The position numbers were made by a program, and so were the translations under genes. From the NCBI GenBank assembly GCA_039026375.1, contig JBCCML010000021.1, positions 1 through 64,000 on the forward strand: a stretch of 64,000 nt of DNA. Reading direction: 5' to 3'. Each line of letters begins with the position of its first letter. Within the stretch, counting starts at the first letter, position 1. Of this stretch, positions 59,096 through 64,000 are shown piece after piece. This DNA comes from Thermohalobaculum sp039026375 (GTDB taxonomy: Bacteria; Pseudomonadota; Alphaproteobacteria; Rhodobacterales; Rhodobacteraceae). A model generated the notes under the pieces. That model made no database searches, was not told the origin of the DNA, and was given only the letters and a program-made list of their open reading frames with translations.

Positions 59096-61165
59096 GTGAA
59101 GACGCGGCGCCGCCAGCGCCTGTTGCGCCTTGGGGTGATCACGACCGCGTTCTGGGTCGTGATCATCGCGGGGGTGTTTCTGGCGATGCCGACGGATCGC
59201 ATGCGCGAGTTGTTCGTCCAGGAGGTGCGCGCGACCACGGGGCTGGAGGCACGATTCAGCGGCGAGGCTGGCCTGACCTTATGGCCCTCGCCAGGTCTTG
59301 ATCTGGGCCAGTTGAGCGTGGTCGATCCCAAGGCGCCTGGCGCGGCCGTGCTGCGCGCGGCCAGTACGGTGGTGCGTCCCTCGGCAAGGTTCCTGCTGCG
59401 TGGTGAATGGCAGCCGGGCACACTTCAGATGGCCGATGTCGACCTGGATGTGCGTCGCGCCTGGAACGATCTGCAAGTGCGCCACCGGTTCGACAGCCTG
59501 GGGCTGGATTGGCAGGGCAGGGCGCGCGCGCTGAGCGTCTCATTGGATGGCAGCCTGCAAGACCGGTCGCTGGCTATTCAGGCTAGTGTGCAGGCCCCTG
59601 CGCGTTTGTGGCAGGGCGCCATGACAGACGTGGACGTAGCCGTGTCGCTGGGCCCGGATGTGCTGACATATCAGGGGGTTCTGGCGTTGCCGCCACGCTC
59701 TCAGATCCCAAACGTGGACGGGACCTGGCGCGCCGACTTGCCGGTTGGCGTATCGGGGCTGATCACACAGTTGGGATTAGATCTGCCGACAATGCTGGGT
59801 GATCTGACAGGTACCACGGCCGAGGGCCGGCTCCAAATCGCGGACAACGGTCTGCAGGTTCGCGGGCGTGCGTCCGGCGAACTGCGCGCGCGTCCGGTTA
59901 ATGTCGAGCTGATGGTCGAAGGCATCGCAGGCTGGCGCAGCGTTGGCGAAATCGACGTGTCGACCACCGTGCGTGTTGGCGGCGCCGTGTCTGCCCATGT
60001 CGACGGGGTGTGGTCGGCGCCGGTTGGGTTGCAAAGCGATTTGAACATCTCGGTGCTGGATTTGCCGATGCTGCTGGCCTGGCTGGGCCTGCCCGCCAAT
60101 CCAATGCCCGAATTGGGCAACACACCGCGGCTGTCCAGCCTGTTGGCGCTGTCCGACAACAGGGCACTCCTGGCCGAGGTTCGGGTGCCAGGTCACCCGG
60201 TCTGGGACAATGCCGAGGTGACGATCAGCACAGAGGGGGCGGGTTCATTAACGCTGTCCCCCCGCCTTGCGCGGTTGGAGCTGAATGATCTGCCGCCCGC
60301 TATGCTGGTCTCAACCGCGTCTGGCCTGCGCGACTGGACGGGGCTGGGCCCGGCGCTTGTTTTGGATCTGCGGGTGCAAGATGTGCGGCTGGACGGGCTG
60401 GCGCTCGGCCGAGGGTCTGCAGCAATTGCGCTGCGGCCCGATGGCATGGCGCTAACGGCCCGCGCGGGCTCGCCCCGCAACGGTTGGGTCGACTTGGCCA
60501 TGGATCACCGGTTTCAGGATACCGCCCCGCTGGCCCTTTCGCTGGCGCTTTCAGCCACGTCTCCACAGGCAGCTGCGTTGGATTTTATCTGGGGCAATCT
60601 GGATGGCGACGTTCAATTGTCCCTATCTGCGCAGGCCGAAAGTTGGACGCCCGAGCGCGTTACCGGGACATTGTCCGCCACTGACGGGATCCTGCAGGTT
60701 CCCTCCCTAAACGCCGTTTTGGATGGCTCGGTCAGTTCTGGCTCGGTCAGTTCTGGCTCGGTCAGTTCTGGCTCGGTCAATTCGGGCTCGGTGACGACGT
60801 TCACCGTCTTCAGGACCGCGATCGAGCGCAGGTATGACACCTGGCGTCTGACGGACCTGCGTTTTTTGACCGACGGTCTGGATGTTGCGGGGGCGATTAC
60901 GGTGCTGCCTGACGGGGCGCTAGCCGGGGAACTGCAAGCAGACGGCGTCCTGACAGGCCGTCCTGCCGAGATGCAGCTGTCCGGCACGTTGTTAGAACCG
61001 GTTGTCACTGCATCAAGCGCCGAGGCCGATAGCCCAACAGCAGACGCGAGCCCAGCTGCGCTATCGGAGCCCGAGGGCACCCCAGTGCCGCCGGGATCCG
61101 ACATCTCAACAGGCACGGTCGACAGCGATACAGACGTCCCGGTTCCGGCCGTTGCCCCCCGGTAA
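59096..61165 (+). CDS. AsmA-family envelope protein with GSVSS repeats
   Basis: A 689-residue protein anchored by an N-terminal TM helix (about residues 12-30) with a large periplasmic domain. The AsmA-type N-terminal LEARFSGEAGLTLWPSPGLDLGQLSVVD and repeated beta-strand pattern relate it to bridge-like lipid-transport/AsmA proteins that influence outer-membrane assembly. The start is GTG 59096 behind GAGGTC. Near residue 545 are four GSVSS-type pentapeptides encoded by a 15-bp tandem repeat. The C-terminal 50 residues are Pro/Ser/Asp-rich and likely disordered. Confidence 0.8.
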   Translation: MKTRRRQRLLRLGVITTAFWVVIIAGVFLAMPTDRMRELFVQEVRATTGLEARFSGEAGLTLWPSPGLDLGQLSVVDPKAPGAAVLRAASTVVRPSARFLLRGEWQPGTLQMADVDLDVRRAWNDLQVRHRFDSLGLDWQGRARALSVSLDGSLQDRSLAIQASVQAPARLWQGAMTDVDVAVSLGPDVLTYQGVLALPPRSQIPNVDGTWRADLPVGVSGLITQLGLDLPTMLGDLTGTTAEGRLQIADNGLQVRGRASGELRARPVNVELMVEGIAGWRSVGEIDVSTTVRVGGAVSAHVDGVWSAPVGLQSDLNISVLDLPMLLAWLGLPANPMPELGNTPRLSSLLALSDNRALLAEVRVPGHPVWDNAEVTISTEGAGSLTLSPRLARLELNDLPPAMLVSTASGLRDWTGLGPALVLDLRVQDVRLDGLALGRGSAAIALRPDGMALTARAGSPRNGWVDLAMDHRFQDTAPLALSLALSATSPQAAALDFIWGNLDGDVQLSLSAQAESWTPERVTGTLSATDGILQVPSLNAVLDGSVSSGSVSSGSVSSGSVNSGSVTTFTVFRTAIERRYDTWRLTDLRFLTDGLDVAGAITVLPDGALAGELQADGVLTGRPAEMQLSGTLLEPVVTASSAEADSPTADASPAALSEPEGTPVPPGSDISTGTVDSDTDVPVPAVAPR
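60725..60793 (+). repeat. 15-bp coding minisatellite
   Basis: The unit GGCTCGGTCAGTTCT runs three exact times (60725-60769), followed by a near-copy (60770-60784) and a partial fifth. Each unit encodes Gly-Ser-Val-Ser-Ser in the AsmA-like gene. Because the unit is a multiple of three, copy-number change would keep the frame. Confidence 0.85.
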
Positions 61166-61212
61166 TCGCCGCCCTTGCGCCCGCGCTGCACAGTGACTAG
61201 AACGCGCACCGT

Positions 61213-61288
61213 GCCGGCTTAGCTCAGCTGGTAGAGCAACTGATTTGTAATCAGTGGGTCGGGGGTTCGAGTCCCTCAGCCGGCGCCA
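61213..61288 (+). tRNA. tRNA-Thr(UGU)
   Basis: A complete tRNA. Acceptor GCCGGCT (61213-61219) pairs with AGCCGGC (61278-61284). The anticodon stem is ACTGA/TCAGT with loop TTTGTAA (61244-61250), anticodon TGT (61246-61248). The T loop carries GGTTCGAGTCC. The encoded CCA is at 61286-61288. It reads ACA codons (and possibly others by wobble). No direct repeat of its 3' end is seen within the window. Confidence 0.96.
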
Positions 61289-61461
61289 AGAAAAACAATA
61301 AGTCAGGTGATTTTAGGGGGTTGTCGTCAACATCCATGTCACCAGTTTGCCGCCATATAGATCGCCATGACGCCTCTGGCTTGATGCAGTCGACTGCATG
61401 CTTGATGTTGGCGCCGCTGCCCCGCAAGCTGCACGACAGGAATGTATATGGGAAATCCCGG

Positions 61462-62256
61462 GTGAGGTCTCTGTTTGTCGGGATTCTGGCGGCGGGTCTT
61501 TGCGCAACGGCGTCCGCGCAAGATGTCGAAATTTGGATGTTCGACGGTGCCGCAGACGTTGAACGTGACGGTCAAACCGTGTCCGTTGAACGTGGCTTTT
61601 ACCTTGGTTGCGATGAGAACGGCTGTCGCCCGCTACCCCTCTCAGATGCGCCACCACCGCCCAGCACCTTTGCGTCAACTGATGCCGACTTGCCTGCGGA
61701 TTTGGCGCTGGCGCTGCAGTTGGCGTCGACGCCCGAGGATATTGCGGCGCTTATCCTGGCCTATCCGGGTTTTGCTGGGGCGATCCTGCGGCAAGCTGCG
61801 GCATTGGGCGTGGCGTCCCCGGCCCAAGTTGTCGGCGTGCTGGGCCCCAGTTTGACGTCGCAGTCTCTGGCCGATCTGGTCGCGACAGCTGTCAGCATTG
61901 CGCCGGAGCTGGCCGGGTCAATCGCAACTGCAGCGGTTACAGGCGGCGGTGACATTGCCGCTATCATCTTCGCAGCCATCCAATCGCTGGAAAGTTCCGC
62001 GCTGGATGGCGATCAGGTAGCAGCCTTCGCCGCCGGTGTTGCAGCGGACCTGGTGGCTGCCGATGCCGGCGATGCCGAACAGATCGCTTCAATCGTGGCA
62101 GCAGCGACGTCAGACCCAAACGATACCGCCGAGACGGTGCTGGAGGCGTTAGACGGGCTGGAGTCCGAGGATGTCGCAGACACGCCCGGAGCAGATACGC
62201 CGCAGATCGACTTCTCCGGCCCCTCCGAACTGCAGAACCAGCCCAGCCCTAATTGA
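61462..62256 (+). CDS. Secreted Ala-rich protein of unknown function
   Basis: Not recognised. GTG 61462 gives MRSLFVGILAAGLCATASA, a signal peptide cleaved before QDVEIWMFDG; the frame remains open to 61321, but that region lacks coding character. The mature protein begins with a short beta-type segment (VERDGQTVSVERGFYLGCDENGC) holding two Cys, then has a long Ala/Leu-rich helical domain (about residues 75-240) with repeated helix pairs, and an acidic, Pro-rich tail. No ribosome-binding site is obvious. It lies after tRNA-Thr and converges on the next gene. Confidence 0.6.
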   Translation: MRSLFVGILAAGLCATASAQDVEIWMFDGAADVERDGQTVSVERGFYLGCDENGCRPLPLSDAPPPPSTFASTDADLPADLALALQLASTPEDIAALILAYPGFAGAILRQAAALGVASPAQVVGVLGPSLTSQSLADLVATAVSIAPELAGSIATAAVTGGGDIAAIIFAAIQSLESSALDGDQVAAFAAGVAADLVAADAGDAEQIASIVAAATSDPNDTAETVLEALDGLESEDVADTPGADTPQIDFSGPSELQNQPSPN

Positions 62257-62473
62257 TGACCGCCTGATCCTGACGACGGCTGCGTGGGCGGCCTCAAGAG
62301 GCATGTTCGGACTGCATGACGAACTCGGGGCACTTACGCACCATATCCTGGCGCCGCGGCGCATTGATGCCGTGGCCGTTAAGGTGCTGACGCAACGCCG
62401 AGCGAAGCCGAAGCTTGGACAGCGGGTGGGCCCCTCAACACCAACTATGGCGTCGATGCCAATGCATTCTCGA

Positions 62474-64000
62474 TCAATTGAGTGGGATGACGACACCTCC
62501 GCCGAATTCAAACGACGTTATCCCACTGACATCGTTCAGGTATTGAAATCCAAAGGGTTGGGTCGTTGCAGATGTATCAAACCCCGGAAAGCTGCGAATT
62601 GTAGCGCGGGCAAATCCGTTGATTGCCAAACCACATTCCTGTTGACCGCACAGGGTGCCGGTTGCCTGGACGCTCACGTTCCACCCCAACAACACAGGGC
62701 TGTCCGTCACGACGTTGCGCAGACCGCCGCCGCCTGATTCGTCGAAGATCGCCTCTTGATCGATGAACAACACGCTGGGCCCGGCGGTGACCGAGAAATC
62801 GATGCACCCGGTTTGTGCCTGAGCATCGCACGCCCCGTCTGGACCGCCGACGTTAAAGCCAAGCCCTGCGTCCAGAGAGGCAAGCTGGTTCAGGAAGTAA
62901 AAGACGTCGTCGTTTGGCGTCGGGTGTTGATCGCTGACGATGACCAGCGCGTCGCCCCCCAGGTGTAGCGACCCCCCAACCCGAAAAGTCGGAGAGACGG
63001 TCAGCCCAGCAAGTGGTCCACCATCAGGGCCGCCCGGAAAGGTGGTGATCGGTGGGCCGATAACCTCGAGGCCCGCGGTCAACGAAAACTCGTTGAACTC
63101 ACCGGTGCCAAAGGCGACTGCGGGCACATCGCTGGTATGGCGCGCTTCCTTGTCATCGAACATTCCGCTGACGCCAAGATCCACGCGCACCTTCAGCGGC
63201 TCGATGTCTATTCCAGCCAGACCAAGCGGCGACATGTCCTTGGTGGGGCCATCCTCAGGATCAAGCGCGTCGCCCAACGATCTGGCAAAGTCACCCAGCG
63301 GCTGGGCCTTGCAAGCCTCCCGCTCGCATTCTTGGAACCGCTCACGCAGGAAACGCAGCTCTTCGTTTATGCGATCCAAGTCCTGGCGCAGTGCGGGCAG
63401 TTCGGCTGTCCGACGCGTCAGCAGGTCGATCTGGTCGCGCATGGCCGAGATTTCATTGAACAATCGCCCCAACTGCCCACGGAAGGTCGCCGCGGTGATG
63501 TTCAAGCTGCCCAGCATGCTGCGGCCGTCTCGGGTCATTGAATTGATCAGCTGCTGGTTTCGGCTGGCAAGACGCAGTTTGTTGTCACGCTGTTGCTTCA
63601 GAATGTTCAGCTCTGTCAGCGCATCTTCCAAGGTGTCGATACGATCCTGTGTCTCCAACCGGCGGGCGAACAACACGTTGATCTGCTCGGCAAAGGAACG
63701 GCATTCGGGGCAGGTCGCGGTTACCTCCAAATCAGCCAGATCCGTGGTTGGATCGATCAAGCCACTTGCGAACGGCGTGGGTCCCGCAGCTGTATCGGGC
63801 GGCGGACAATCCTGGGCGAGTTCTGCAACGGCGCCGTCCAGGTTATCGGCCAGCGCGTCGACATCTGTTCCCAGCGCCCTCAGCGCCCTGCCCCAGCGGT
63901 AGGTGCCGGTCCTGGCATCGACGAAGTTGTACGAAGCCTGCGCCCCAATCGACACAAATCCACAGTTTTCGCGCACGCATTCTTCAACCGCCCGGCGCGC
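62474..64000 (-). CDS. Partial coiled-coil/beta-rich envelope protein of unknown function
   Basis: The frame is open to the window edge, so the N-terminus is missing; at least 508 residues are visible. The N-terminal visible part is mixed and has CPPP and CPEC cysteines. Next is a long coiled coil (about residues 120-240 of the fragment, with LETQDRIDTLEDAL and LPALRQDLDRINEEL). The C-terminal 270 residues have many amphipathic beta strands (GVSGMF, SLTAGLEV, FRVGGSLHLGG, FEFGGGVVIPLN), like an outer-membrane barrel or an adhesin. It converges with the secreted protein gene. Function is unknown. Confidence 0.6.
   Translation of the reverse strand, partial: ARRAVEECVRENCGFVSIGAQASYNFVDARTGTYRWGRALRALGTDVDALADNLDGAVAELAQDCPPPDTAAGPTPFASGLIDPTTDLADLEVTATCPECRSFAEQINVLFARRLETQDRIDTLEDALTELNILKQQRDNKLRLASRNQQLINSMTRDGRSMLGSLNITAATFRGQLGRLFNEISAMRDQIDLLTRRTAELPALRQDLDRINEELRFLRERFQECEREACKAQPLGDFARSLGDALDPEDGPTKDMSPLGLAGIDIEPLKVRVDLGVSGMFDDKEARHTSDVPAVAFGTGEFNEFSLTAGLEVIGPPITTFPGGPDGGPLAGLTVSPTFRVGGSLHLGGDALVIVSDQHPTPNDDVFYFLNQLASLDAGLGFNVGGPDGACDAQAQTGCIDFSVTAGPSVLFIDQEAIFDESGGGGLRNVVTDSPVLLGWNVSVQATGTLCGQQECGLAINGFARATIRSFPGFDTSATTQPFGFQYLNDVSGITSFEFGGGVVIPLN

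Noticed and set aside
60725..60793. Tandem repeat considered as a CRISPR array
   Set aside because: There are no spacers; units are directly adjacent and encode part of a protein.
61270..61320. tRNA-Thr 3' end as an integration site
   Set aside because: No repeat of the tRNA 3' end and no integrase gene is visible in the window, although an element could extend past the right edge.
62257..62473. Possible small gene between the two convergent envelope genes
   Set aside because: Frames on either strand here have no coherent pattern or start signal.
62940..63902. 320-codon plus-strand frame at the right edge
   Set aside because: Ser/Arg/Pro-rich translation opposite the coiled-coil gene, typical of a GC shadow.

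Overview
The window is GC-rich chromosomal DNA, most likely from an alphaproteobacterium of the order Rhodobacterales (Roseobacter-type). I infer this from the style of the ribosomal proteins (L3 with a long Ala/Glu-rich tail, a 338-residue RpoA, short-lid adenylate kinase), the flgE-flgK-flgL-flgI order, and a GAAC-N7-GAAC box of the alphaproteobacterial LexA type. The assignment comes from reading the sequence; no database was searched.

Layout. 1-15406: one dense plus-strand block with the 3' part of tuf, then the S10, spc and alpha ribosomal operons (rpsJ to rplQ) with secY, adk and rpoA. A strong intrinsic terminator sits between tuf and rpsJ, and tandem promoter-like elements precede rpsM. 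15481-19616: a tightly coupled unit of a secreted Deg/HtrA protease, rarA, crcB and an RluA-family pseudouridine synthase. 19654-26897: flagellar genes, with flgI, flgL, flgK, flgE and motB on the minus strand and a divergent fliM on the plus strand. 26898-28254: a poorly coding stretch with two small genes of unknown function. 28255-39576: a catabolic-looking island with two aldehyde dehydrogenases, a minus-strand operon of two trimethylamine-dehydrogenase-like flavoproteins plus a phosphoethanolamine-N-methyltransferase-like protein, a Cupin_3 protein, a small alpha/beta-barrel-like protein and a class III aminotransferase. Together these suggest turnover of a methylated amine or diamine. 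39860-41795: a cold-shock module (CspA, a tiny two-CXXC protein, a DEAD-box helicase). 41792-45192: a TetR regulator divergent from a two-subunit molybdenum hydroxylase (IorA/IorB type) with clear operator palindromes between them. 45299-55204: a CDKN3-like phosphatase followed by envelope-polysaccharide-type genes (GT-C-like membrane protein, UDP-galactopyranose-mutase-like flavoprotein, GT4 glycosyltransferase, DegT aminotransferase, a decayed sulfotransferase) mixed with an M20 peptidase and an MmgE/PrpD protein. 55653-58935: a complete polar amino-acid ABC transporter. 59096-64000: an AsmA-like protein with a coding minisatellite, tRNA-Thr(UGU), a secreted Ala-rich protein of unknown function and a partial coiled-coil/beta-strand-rich envelope protein.

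The most interesting region is 31364-38145. Two tandem TMADH paralogues both keep the flavin-linking Cys and the 4Fe-4S motif but have diverged in complementary ways in the active site, and one carries an extra C-terminal helical domain of about 150 residues. They are followed by an N-methyltransferase, so demethylation and methylation genes lie in one operon. Other points worth checking are the TetR operators, the orphan SOS-type box, the sulfotransferase remnant and the GSVSS minisatellite.
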